From a bacterium (GTDB lineage Bacteria; Bacteroidota; Ignavibacteria; Kapaibacteriales; UBA961): 9,427 nt of DNA. This document shows, in pieces, positions 1 through 7,269 of this stretch. Both the position numbers and the translations under genes were made by a program. Where the stretch lies: positions 1-9,427 of the forward strand of contig JALHLL010000092.1 of NCBI GenBank assembly GCA_022844575.1. Direction: 5' to 3'. The first letter of the stretch is position 1; each line of letters begins with the position of its first letter. A model generated the notes under the pieces. It was not told the origin of the DNA and ran no database searches. It saw only the letters and a list, made by a program, of their open reading frames with translations.

Positions 1-413
1 TTTTGTATATATACTTTTGATTTTGCATCAATTCTGTTGAACTTTGAAGAATACCATGTAATTTTGAGTACCATTTTATCCAAATAATCCTCTTGAGGTC
101 TGTCGAATACCATTTGCAAAGAATTTCCGTTAAGCGTCCATTTACCTGAATGTGTAGCGAGGTTCGACTCGCTAACTATAAATACCCCATCATTTCTGAA
201 TTGAAAAAGCTCATGTTCGCTATATAAATAGTTGTCGGGATACCATTTGTATTGTATCAACAAATCTCTTGAGACATAAATGGTGCTGTTATTGTCCTCC
301 GTAATATTCGGTTCGGAAAGATTTGGCTCATACTTTTGCTCGCACCCGATTGAACACAATAAAACCGCAGTAAACAAAAGGTACATAATTTTATTTATAA
401 GATATTTATTCAT
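1..413 (-). CDS. Lipoprotein, lipocalin-like (partial, runs off left edge)
   Basis: Reading the minus strand from an ATG at 413 gives 137 open codons to the window edge, so the C-terminus is missing. The N-terminus is a lipoprotein signal: a charged start, a hydrophobic run (residues 10-20) and a lipobox-like SIGC with the acceptor cysteine at residue 24. The mature part has a polar Asn/Glu-rich linker (residues 25-45). It is followed by a segment with WY, then F-x-F-x-x-D-G (70-76), then SGKWTLNGNSLQM (89-101). That alternation resembles the small lipocalin-like domains of Bacteroidota lipoproteins, in which a Trp-containing strand, an 'F.ndG' strand and a 'G.W.l..n.L' strand follow one another. 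The family assignment is inference from pattern only, and the ligand is unknown. It starts 15 bases after the stop of the upstream beta-barrel gene, so the two are probably co-transcribed. A second in-frame Met at residue 10 could also be the start. Confidence 0.72.
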   Translation of the reverse strand, partial: MNKYLINKIMYLLFTAVLLCSIGCEQKYEPNLSEPNITEDNNSTIYVSRDLLIQYKWYPDNYLYSEHELFQFRNDGVFIVSESNLATHSGKWTLNGNSLQMVFDRPQEDYLDKMVLKITWYSSKFNRIDAKSKVYIQ

Positions 414-428
414 ATTATTTGTCTCTTA

Positions 429-1076
429 TTAATAAGTTCGAGTGATACCTATACCGATACTTCCAATACTTTCGCCCGGCTTTGCATCAATAAAAATCAG
501 ATTATACTGTGTAAAAGCATGTATTCGCCATTTGGAAGATAATTCATATTCTATACCGAGACGTGGATTTAATGTCAAATTATAATTGGCTACATCATTA
601 CTATCAGTTAAAAGGTTCGATTTTTCAAGATCATATCTGTACCAATAGTTAATACCGATACCCGCGGCGACATAGGGTTTTATCTTGTCCTTTAATAAAT
701 CAAGTCTGCCCATTACGGTAAGCGGAACCATAAATTCCGTCAGTTTATAAGAAAACTCCGTTATCTCTCTTGTTGTTCTTTTCCTTAATGCTTCAAGTTT
801 CTCACTTCCCATTGCATCAATGTCACTCCTGAGACTATACAAACCCGTTGCTATGCCTATATGGAATCGGGATGTTGTTTGATAGAAAAAACCGGCATCG
901 AGTGAAAAACCCATAAGTGACATTCCTGTATAACTTGTAAGAAAACCCGAAGGACCAAATACACCATATAATGAAAAAGTACCATATGGATTTTTTGGTT
1001 CTTCAGTCCAAAAATCTTGCGCGCATAGAGTAGAGCAATGTATCAAAAAACAAAAAACAAGAATAATACGATACAT
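429..1076 (-). CDS. Outer-membrane beta-barrel protein (porin-like)
   Basis: A 215-residue protein predicted to insert in the outer membrane. I chose the ATG at 1076 because it gives a clean Sec signal peptide (hydrophobic residues 4-14, cleavage expected after the CA at 18-19, before Q20). The open frame extends 12 codons upstream to a TTG, but that extension would spoil the signal. The mature part has alternating-polarity strands with aromatic girdles. It also has a long charged loop (about 85-110) and the segment KPYVAAGIGINYWYRYD (133-149), typical of the small barrels annotated as 'outer membrane beta-barrel protein' in Bacteroidota. It ends in ITRTY; a C-terminal aromatic residue is the usual mark of BAM-assembled barrels. 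The final strands carry SIGIGIT-type repeats. No specific substrate can be read. It is followed by a lipoprotein gene after 15 bases, suggesting a two-gene envelope operon. No good Shine-Dalgarno is present. Confidence 0.82.
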   Translation of the reverse strand: MYRIILVFCFLIHCSTLCAQDFWTEEPKNPYGTFSLYGVFGPSGFLTSYTGMSLMGFSLDAGFFYQTTSRFHIGIATGLYSLRSDIDAMGSEKLEALRKRTTREITEFSYKLTEFMVPLTVMGRLDLLKDKIKPYVAAGIGINYWYRYDLEKSNLLTDSNDVANYNLTLNPRLGIEYELSSKWRIHAFTQYNLIFIDAKPGESIGSIGIGITRTY

Positions 1077-1353
1077 GTTTGAACACGGTATAAGTATGAC
1101 AAGCGGAAGCAATATAAGATTTTTTGTTCATATCGGTATATATGTTTACTATATGGTTTAATAGTACACGACATAGTTACGATGCTCATAAATGGGTTGA
1201 TACTACCGTTTACAATATGAAAACCGCCGCTCGCACATTCACCCATATTCATGCTTTTGTTAAGCTGTAGTTTCGCCTCCGAAACAAATCAGGAATATAA
1301 AAGACGGTTTTACCCCGTTATTTTTTTACTTATTTATTTATGGAGTTATTGTT

Positions 1354-2172
1354 ATGACACGCTTACACACTTTGGTTTCCGCACTTCGCGGTTTAGCCGT
1401 AGCGGCATTATTTATTATCGGCTTTGTGAGTGCAACTTCACAAGCAAAAGCGGGACCCGGTTTTCCGACGATGCGACTAATACCCGCGCCGGGTCCTTGT
1501 TGTTTTTTTGTTCAGTATAGTATGATTGGAGGAGCTTTTACATGGACATCAATCGGCTGTGTACCTACCCCACCTGCGGTAATAACAGGTGCCACCTCTG
1601 CGGGCGGATATGTTAATTCACCGCCACCTGCACCTGTATGGACACCGGCAGCGGGTATGTTTGCTCCTACGGGCGGTGCATGGGTAACAATCGGAACCAT
1701 TTGTGTTAATCCGAACGGCGTTAATCCTTTCTGTGTTACTTTCCATATACAAGGGATTAACGGTCAGTTGATACTCCAACAAGTGTGCAGATCATGTGAT
1801 AATCCTATAGGCGGTAATCCGGCAATTAATTCAAACACTATTGATGTGGTAGAATCGGACAAACTGAACTACGATAATACACAAATCGAAGAGCTATCAG
1901 GTTCAGAAACAGGTATTACAACAGATTTATACCCCAATCCGGTTCAAAGTGAATCGATGATGTCAGTAACATTACCGAATACGGCATTTGTAACTGTAAC
2001 AATTAGCGATGTAACGGGTAGAATTGTATCAGTACTTGCCGATGGAAAAACATTAAATGCAGGTGTACATAATTTCAGCATCAATTCGGCAGATTATTCG
2101 GCCGGAGCTTATTATGTAACGGTACGTAGCGGCAACTATACCAATACAATACAACTAAATATTGTAAAATAA
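1354..2172 (+). CDS. T9SS type A sorting-domain secreted protein, central region unknown
   Basis: A 272-residue cell-surface or secreted protein. Residues 1-33 are a Sec signal peptide (hydrophobic LAVAALFIIGFV, cleavage likely after AKA). The C-terminal 80 residues (about 191-272) match the type A sorting domain of the type IX secretion system. LYPNPV is at 192-197, a TVTISDVTGRIV strand-turn-strand at 214-225, then LNAGVHNFSI, and a final GAYYVTV (251-257) ending in LNIVK. Such domains direct export across the outer membrane and are normally cleaved by PorU. The region between (34-190) matches nothing I recognise. It is rich in Pro, Gly and Thr and contains seven cysteines (49, 50, 69, 117, 127, 145, 148), followed by an acidic linker (162-185). 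A TGGAG Shine-Dalgarno (GGAG 1342-1345) sits 8 bases before the ATG. A TATTTTTTT stretch (1319-1327) resembles the TAnnTTTG promoter element at 7 of 8 positions. The gene ends at a strong hairpin. Confidence 0.88.
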   Translation: MTRLHTLVSALRGLAVAALFIIGFVSATSQAKAGPGFPTMRLIPAPGPCCFFVQYSMIGGAFTWTSIGCVPTPPAVITGATSAGGYVNSPPPAPVWTPAAGMFAPTGGAWVTIGTICVNPNGVNPFCVTFHIQGINGQLILQQVCRSCDNPIGGNPAINSNTIDVVESDKLNYDNTQIEELSGSETGITTDLYPNPVQSESMMSVTLPNTAFVTVTISDVTGRIVSVLADGKTLNAGVHNFSINSADYSAGAYYVTVRSGNYTNTIQLNIVK

Positions 2173-2193
2173 AATATTCCCTTTCTAATACAC

Positions 2194-2233
2194 AAAACCG
2201 ACTTCTCTGTTTTACCGAGGAGAAGTCGGTTTT
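2194..2233. terminator. Bidirectional intrinsic terminator
   Basis: Perfect 14-bp inverted repeat: aaaaccgacttctc (2194-2207) pairs with gagaagtcggtttt (2220-2233) around a 12-base loop. The arm tails are A4 and T4, so the hairpin ends in U residues on either strand, and the plus side continues into a T-rich stretch. With one bulged base (2234) the stem extends by three pairs, cac with gtg. It lies in the 81 bases between two converging stop codons, as expected for a terminator serving both the T9SS gene and the methyltransferase gene. Confidence 0.88.
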
Positions 2234-2253
2234 CGTGTTTTATCATAAAATTA

Positions 2254-3423
2254 CTAATTTGCCGTATCAGCGTTCGGGTATGTTTTTTTACCGTCATATA
2301 ATTCAAATTCCAAGAGACGGCAGTCAATATCGGCATTGTAAAATTCAATTCTTCTTTTTGTTTTTAATCCTATATTCTTGGCAAGGTCCAAATTGCCTGT
2401 AAAAATATAGCCATAATAACCGCTACACCTTTGTTTGAAAAAATTCCCTATTTCTCTGTAAACGGATTGTAGATTTTCCGAATTACCGAGACGTTCGCCA
2501 TACTCAGGGTTTAACATAATTACTCCATTATCATATGGAATTTCCGTTTCTTTAAAATCACAACGCGATACGCTGATTAAATTGCCAACACCTGCTTTTT
2601 TTGCATTTTCTCTTGTTGCTTGTACGGCTTTTGCATCGCGGTCGCTTGCAATCAATCTTCCATTAAAGGGTATTATTTCCTTTTGTGCTGTTTCCTTCAT
2701 TGATTGCCATAATTGAATATCATAGTTCTGTATGTGCATAAAACCGAAATTATTCCTCAACAATCCGGGCGCCCTGTTTGTTCCGATAAGAGCGGCTTCA
2801 ATAATAAGTGTGCCACTTCCGCACATGGGATTTACGAAAGCACTTTTTTTGTCCCAACGTGTGGCAAGAACGGTAGCCGCCGCTAAAGTTTCTCTCATTG
2901 GTGCTGCATGCGGCATCATTCTATAGCCGCGCCGAGATAGTGGTGTTCCTGATGTATCAAGGTAAATGTAACAATCCGTATCCTTCCAATAGAGAAACAC
3001 TACGGTATAATCGGTTTCCGAACCTGAGTCAGGGCGATTACCCGTTTTACTTCTAATTCTGTCAACGATTGCATCTTTACATTTTACATTAGCATATTGT
3101 GTATTATCAATACTCGGTGTATCAATAGCGGAGATTACGCTTACATATCCATTTTTAAGCGGTACAATGGATTCCCATGGAATTTTCGAAGTGTGGTAAT
3201 ATAAATCTTCGGGTGTTGATACATTACATTCTTTTAGTAGGTACAGTACACGACTTGAAGTACGCATATATAAGTTCATACGCATTGTATCGGCAATACT
3301 TCCTTCGGTAAAAACACCTGCCTGCGATTCCTCAATAATGGGATAACCTAAGTCTGTGAGTTCTTGTTTGACATATACGGTCATTCTTTTGGGGCATGTA
3401 ATAAGAATACTTGATTTGTTCAT
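2254..3423 (-). CDS. rlmL: THUMP-domain class I SAM-dependent RNA methyltransferase (RlmL-type)
   Basis: A 389-residue cytoplasmic protein of the family that makes N2-methylguanosine in 23S rRNA (RlmL acts on G2445 in E. coli). An N-terminal ferredoxin-like plus THUMP RNA-binding region (about 5-160) is followed by the linker RRGYR (164-168). The Rossmann methyltransferase domain follows. SAM-binding motif I is NPMCGSGT (198-205). An acidic residue sits after strand 2 (ASDRDAKAV, 259-267). The catalytic motif IV is NPEYGERLG (305-313). The ending IDCRLLEFELYDG (366-378) is characteristic of the family. Motif IV normally reads NPPYG; here the second proline is Glu. The length fits the single-domain form, without the RlmK half that is fused in E. 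coli. It could instead act on another rRNA or tRNA guanosine, so the symbol is by family only. The gene is divergent from polA and convergent with the T9SS gene. Confidence 0.88.
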   Translation of the reverse strand: MNKSSILITCPKRMTVYVKQELTDLGYPIIEESQAGVFTEGSIADTMRMNLYMRTSSRVLYLLKECNVSTPEDLYYHTSKIPWESIVPLKNGYVSVISAIDTPSIDNTQYANVKCKDAIVDRIRSKTGNRPDSGSETDYTVVFLYWKDTDCYIYLDTSGTPLSRRGYRMMPHAAPMRETLAAATVLATRWDKKSAFVNPMCGSGTLIIEAALIGTNRAPGLLRNNFGFMHIQNYDIQLWQSMKETAQKEIIPFNGRLIASDRDAKAVQATRENAKKAGVGNLISVSRCDFKETEIPYDNGVIMLNPEYGERLGNSENLQSVYREIGNFFKQRCSGYYGYIFTGNLDLAKNIGLKTKRRIEFYNADIDCRLLEFELYDGKKTYPNADTAN

Positions 3424-3469
3424 AATGGAGATTTGGTTCGGAAATCGGATGTTTTATCCCTCAACAATG

Positions 3470-3477
3470 CAAAAATA
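3470..3477 (-). promoter_or_regulatory. Candidate -7 promoter box for the methyltransferase gene
   Basis: The minus strand reads TATTTTTG here, an exact match to the Bacteroidota -7 consensus TAnnTTTG, 46 bases upstream of the ATG at 3423. I see no clear TTTG/TTG -33 element at the usual 17-23 base spacing, so the call rests on the -7 box and its position. Confidence 0.45.
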
Positions 3478-3507
3478 GTCAAAACAAACACCCTTTCTTG
3501 TGAATAG

Positions 3508-3521
3508 GGAGTATATACTCC
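3508..3521. promoter_or_regulatory. 14-bp perfect palindrome, candidate operator
   Basis: GGAGTATATACTCC is a perfect 14-bp palindrome with no central gap. It lies between the divergent -7 boxes of the methyltransferase gene (30 bases away) and polA (45 bases away). With no loop it suits binding by a dimeric protein better than an RNA hairpin. No regulator is encoded nearby, so its role is inference. Confidence 0.35.
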
Positions 3522-3566
3522 GCAAAAGAGAAAGAATCTTTCGGTCTCTCACTATCGTCTGCGTCG

Positions 3567-3574
3567 TATTTTTG
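3567..3574 (+). promoter_or_regulatory. Candidate -7 promoter box for polA
   Basis: TATTTTTG, matching TAnnTTTG, ends 26 bases before the polA ATG. That implies a short 5' leader of about 20 bases without a Shine-Dalgarno (the bases just before ATG are gtgatttaga). No convincing -33 TTTG is seen upstream. Confidence 0.5.
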
Positions 3575-3600
3575 CTGCTTAAATTTTACAGTGATTTAGA

Positions 3601-6429
3601 ATGAATAATAAACTCTATTTGATTGATACGATGGGCTTGGTGTTCCGTGCCTATCATGCTTTAGCTCGTTCCGGTTTTCAAAGTCCCAAAGGTGAACCCA
3701 CCGGTGCGGTGTTCGGTGTTGCTAATATTTTGGCTACATTACTTGAACGTGAATCACCCGAACACATTGTTGCAGTGTTCGATACGAAAGAACCGACTTT
3801 TCGTCATGAAAAGTATGAACTTTATAAGGCGAACCGTCAGGCATTCCCCGAAGAATTAGTTCCGCAGCTCGGTCGAATAAAACAACTTATAGACCTTAGC
3901 GGTATCAGGCGTTTGGAAATGCCCGGTTTTGAAGCTGATGATATTATCGGTACACTCGCAAAAAATGCCGGTAATAATAAAATGGATACGGTCTGTATTA
4001 CATCCGATAAAGATTACTTCCAGTTGGTAAATGATCATGTAAAAGTGTATCGCCCCTCAAAAGGCAGCAGTTCGGAATATGATGTATTCGATGCCGAAAA
4101 AGTACGAGAAGTATTCGGGGTATATCCGAATCAGGTAATAGATGTATTGGCTTTGCAGGGAGATAGTTCCGATAATGTGCCGGGTGTAAAAGGAATCGGA
4201 GAAAAAACGGCGTTGTCTCTTATTAATGAATACGGTTCTTTAGAAAAAGTGTATGAATCGCTTGATAGTATAAAGAAGAATGCTGTGCGTAATAATCTGA
4301 CAGAACATAGGGAAATGGCGTATTTATCAAAGGAATTGGTAACTATTCATACCGATGTTCCGCTTGATGTAACATACGATGATTGTAAAAGGGGAAATCA
4401 GTCCGCCCAAGAATTGGATGCCCTCTTTGCAGAACTCGGCATGAGTTCCGTTCGTGAACGCTGGCGCAAACAACGTGTACATGATACACCGACGCAAGAA
4501 ACAGAGAGTACTGTAATTGTTAGTGCACCCGAAAAAAGTGGTATTGATACGGTTCAGACAAGACTGCACACATACAATACAGTGCTTAATGAGGCGGAGC
4601 TCCGCACCTTAATTGATGAATTGAAAAATTCGACGGCTATTTGTGTGGATTTGGAAACGACATCATTGGATACGATGATGTGTCGTATAGTAGGCGTTGC
4701 CATTTCGGTAAAAGAAAACACCGGATGGTATATTCCGGTAAGTGATAGCTCTGAAGATGTAAATACCAATGAGGAAAGTCAGGCATCAATGTTTGAAGTG
4801 AAGGAGAAACCCTCAACTGACAAACCGGAGTATTTATCTGCACTGCGGGTAATGCAACAATTAAAGCCCTTATTAGAAAATAAAAGTATTCAAAAAATAG
4901 GGCAAAACTTGAAGTTTGACGCATTAATTATGCGTCGTTATGATGTTATTGTTTCTCCCGTTGGTTTTGATACGATGTTGGCAAGTTATCTGCTTGACTC
5001 CGATAAACCGCATAATATGGATGCCTTGGCATTACGATATATGAACTATTCGCCCGTTTCAATAACGACGCTAATAGGGGAGAAAAAAACAGGTTCGATG
5101 ACCGATGCACCTTTGGATAAAATTGCTGAGTATGCTGCGGAAGATGCGGATGTTACTTTAACGTTAAGAAATATCCTTTATGAGGAGTTAAAGAATAATA
5201 GTTTGCTCGATTTAGCGGAAAAAATAGAATTTCCGGTATCGGAAGTATTAACAGAAATGGAATTTAACGGAATAGCTATTGATACGAAAGCATTATCAAC
5301 TATTTCACAACTTATAAAAACAGAAGTAGAACGTTTACGTAAAGATATATTTATTCTTTCCGAACAAGAATTTAATATTGATTCGCCAAAACAAGTCGGT
5401 GAAATATTATTTGAAAAACTGGGAATAGCCGGTGGGAAAAAAACGAAAACGGGATATAGTACCGATGTTTCCGTATTAAGTGATTTGGCAGCTGAATATC
5501 CGATTGCAGGAATGATTTTGGAACATAGGCAATTACAAAAATTGCAATCTACCTATGTAGAATCATTACCTCGGATGATTAAACCGACAACAGGAAGAAT
5601 ACACACTACGTATAATCAAACCATAGCCGGTACGGGACGTTTATCCTCCGTCGATCCGAATTTGCAGAATATACCTATTCGAACAGCTTTAGGACGTTCC
5701 ATAAGGCGTGCCTTTATTCCTTATAATGATAATGCGGTTTTATTATCATGCGACTATTCACAAATTGAATTGCGCATAATGGCACATATTTCCGGTGATG
5801 AAACATTAACGAATGCTTTTAAAAACGGTTTGGATATTCATTCGGCAACAGCAGCCAAATTATTTTCCATGCAGCTTGATGAGGTTACTTCTTCACAAAG
5901 ACGAATTGCTAAAACGGTTAATTTCGGTATAATGTACGGTCAGGGTAGTTTCGGATTATCGCAACAATTAAGTATTTCTCGTAAGGAAGCAAAAGAAATT
6001 ATTGAGCAATATTTTATTAATTATCCGCGAATAAAAAATTACTTTGAAAGTACGGTCGAATCCGTTCGTTCAAAAGGATATGCTGAAACTTTATGCGGAC
6101 GAAGAAGATATTTCCCGAACATTACAAGCAATAATGCAACTATTAGGCAAGGAACGGAACGAGCAGCTATCAATATGCCTATACAAGGGACGGCTGCCGA
6201 TATGATGAAAATTGCAATGATAAATGTTCACAAAGAAATGCACAAACAAAAGGTAAGTTCAAAAATGTTACTTCAGATACATGATGAACTTGTATTTGAA
6301 GTGCCGACTGATGAGTTGGAACTAATGAGGGGGCTTGTCGTAGAGATTATGCAAGACGCTTTGCCTTTAGGTGAAGTTCCTGTTATTGTTGAGGCGGGTT
6401 CAGGCAAAAATTGGGACGAAGCACATTAA
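3601..6429 (+). CDS. polA: DNA polymerase I
   Basis: A complete 942-residue family A polymerase, which fills gaps and removes RNA primers in lagging-strand synthesis and repair. The 5' nuclease domain (about 1-290) has LIDTMG with D9, D61, EADD (111-114), SDKD (135-138), GDSSDN (187-192) and a helix-hairpin-helix GVKGIGEKTA (195-204). The 3'-5' proofreading domain (about 325-535) is intact: Exo I D350/E352, Exo II N436/D440 and Exo III Y511/D515. An acidic insertion at about 383-410 separates Exo I from Exo II. The polymerase domain (about 545-942) has motif A DYSQIE (718-723), motif B RRIAKTVNFGIMYG (767-780) and motif C IHDE (893-896). The residue equivalent to E. coli Phe762 is F775, so discrimination against dideoxynucleotides is expected. 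The ATG at 3601 starts exactly at the conserved N-terminus. No truncation or frameshift is seen. It probably has its own promoter. Confidence 0.98.
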   Translation: MNNKLYLIDTMGLVFRAYHALARSGFQSPKGEPTGAVFGVANILATLLERESPEHIVAVFDTKEPTFRHEKYELYKANRQAFPEELVPQLGRIKQLIDLSGIRRLEMPGFEADDIIGTLAKNAGNNKMDTVCITSDKDYFQLVNDHVKVYRPSKGSSSEYDVFDAEKVREVFGVYPNQVIDVLALQGDSSDNVPGVKGIGEKTALSLINEYGSLEKVYESLDSIKKNAVRNNLTEHREMAYLSKELVTIHTDVPLDVTYDDCKRGNQSAQELDALFAELGMSSVRERWRKQRVHDTPTQETESTVIVSAPEKSGIDTVQTRLHTYNTVLNEAELRTLIDELKNSTAICVDLETTSLDTMMCRIVGVAISVKENTGWYIPVSDSSEDVNTNEESQASMFEVKEKPSTDKPEYLSALRVMQQLKPLLENKSIQKIGQNLKFDALIMRRYDVIVSPVGFDTMLASYLLDSDKPHNMDALALRYMNYSPVSITTLIGEKKTGSMTDAPLDKIAEYAAEDADVTLTLRNILYEELKNNSLLDLAEKIEFPVSEVLTEMEFNGIAIDTKALSTISQLIKTEVERLRKDIFILSEQEFNIDSPKQVGEILFEKLGIAGGKKTKTGYSTDVSVLSDLAAEYPIAGMILEHRQLQKLQSTYVESLPRMIKPTTGRIHTTYNQTIAGTGRLSSVDPNLQNIPIRTALGRSIRRAFIPYNDNAVLLSCDYSQIELRIMAHISGDETLTNAFKNGLDIHSATAAKLFSMQLDEVTSSQRRIAKTVNFGIMYGQGSFGLSQQLSISRKEAKEIIEQYFINYPRIKNYFESTVESVRSKGYAETLCGRRRYFPNITSNNATIRQGTERAAINMPIQGTAADMMKIAMINVHKEMHKQKVSSKMLLQIHDELVFEVPTDELELMRGLVVEIMQDALPLGEVPVIVEAGSGKNWDEAH

Positions 6430-6522
6430 AAAGATATGATGTGGTATGATAAGGTGCGAAAGTGGGTTTGTTCGTATTTTCGCTTAATGAATTCTGATAA
6501 CTTTTTATAAGGGACAAAACAA

Positions 6523-7161
6523 ATGTTTATACGCACAGCAGTTGCCTTTACTTTGGTGGCAACATTAATTTCTTGTGGTTCTGCTCCGGAAAAATCAGAC
6601 GGGACGGCGATACCCGGTCATGTTAGTATAAACGTACCGGAAAAAAATATTCCCCCTTCACCCGATCCGGGTTTACCGACAAGTGTAACCTTGCCGAGTG
6701 ATGGCGGTGCTCCGGTTACAATGATGGAAAAGGCAAAAACACCCACAACATCGCTTACTTTTACCAAAGTCGGACAGCGTGAGTTTGTAAAAACGGGTGA
6801 AGCGGTTAACATGATGTACGATGGTGTTGATTCGAAATCGACGTATGTTAAGTATGAATCGGCTGAAAACGGTTATTGGTTGGAATTGGCACTTATAAAA
6901 GAGCCGACCTTTGTTGAGTTCAGCTATTTATGCCAACGTTTTATAGTGGCAAACCCTGCACTTACATCCATAAGTTTCGGCAATGGTTTGCGCTATGAGC
7001 AAATTGTATGGACACCGAGACAAGACGGTTCATGGGAAGTACGTATCGGTGCTACGGAACGCGGTTGCAAAAGCGAAGCATTGGACGAGATAAACAAACT
7101 TCGCACAAAAGAGTATCAAAAAGAAGTTCCTAAATCAGCTACACCGAAAAAGAAAAAATAA
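6523..7161 (+). CDS. Lipoprotein of unknown function
   Basis: A 212-residue protein with a clear lipoprotein signal: MFIRT, a hydrophobic core, and lipobox LISC with the lipidated cysteine at residue 18. Next comes a Pro/Gly/Ser-rich, probably unstructured linker (19-75). A compact domain (about 78-195) begins VGQREFVKTGEAVNMMYDG and alternates beta-type strands with aromatic residues. It has two cysteines, C137 and C182, that could form a disulfide. The tail is strongly basic, ending in PKKKK. I do not recognise the domain. The gene begins 93 bases after polA, with no strong terminator between, so read-through from polA is possible. A purine-rich AAGGGA (6509-6514) eight bases before the ATG may act as a weak ribosome binding site. 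The gene ends at the hairpin at 7189-7216. It is real by its signal peptide, full-length frame and flanking terminator. Confidence 0.82.
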   Translation: MFIRTAVAFTLVATLISCGSAPEKSDGTAIPGHVSINVPEKNIPPSPDPGLPTSVTLPSDGGAPVTMMEKAKTPTTSLTFTKVGQREFVKTGEAVNMMYDGVDSKSTYVKYESAENGYWLELALIKEPTFVEFSYLCQRFIVANPALTSISFGNGLRYEQIVWTPRQDGSWEVRIGATERGCKSEALDEINKLRTKEYQKEVPKSATPKKKK

Positions 7162-7188
7162 AGATAAAAAAAAACTATACTTATGTGG

Positions 7189-7216
7189 ATAGTCCGTAGT
7201 AAATACTGCGGACTAT
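7189..7216. terminator. Intrinsic terminator between convergent genes
   Basis: A 12-bp stem, atagtccgtagt (7189-7200) with actgcggactat (7205-7216), has one G-T wobble and a 4-base AAAT loop. It is followed on the plus strand by TTCTATTTT. It lies 27 bases after the lipoprotein stop and 53 bases before the stop of the converging VOC gene. On the minus strand the nearest T run is about 10 bases beyond the stem, so the plus direction is the better fit. Confidence 0.82.
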
Positions 7217-7269
7217 TTCTATTTTGAAGGGGTTGCGTACAAAAGCAGGGCTATAATTTTCCGCGTTTA

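Noticed and set aside
1043..1252. 69-codon minus-strand open frame across the region between the divergent genes
   Set aside because: It overlaps the start of the beta-barrel gene in another frame and has no domain or signal pattern; most of it is the promoter region.
1304..1327. ACGG/CCGT hairpin followed by seven T, terminator-like, in front of the T9SS gene
   Set aside because: Only four base pairs with an imperfect loop; too weak to call a terminator or attenuator.
1251..1520. Plus-strand open frame beginning MLLLSCSFAS, which looks like a lipoprotein signal
   Set aside because: It overlaps the T9SS gene by more than half in another frame, and the protein after the apparent signal has no sensible composition.
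4327..4924. Minus-strand open frames inside polA
   Set aside because: They lie fully within the polA coding sequence, whose motifs are unambiguous.
6456..6483. gcgaaa/tttcgc inverted repeat after polA as a terminator
   Set aside because: Six pairs with a loop of about 16 bases and no T run after it; not convincing.
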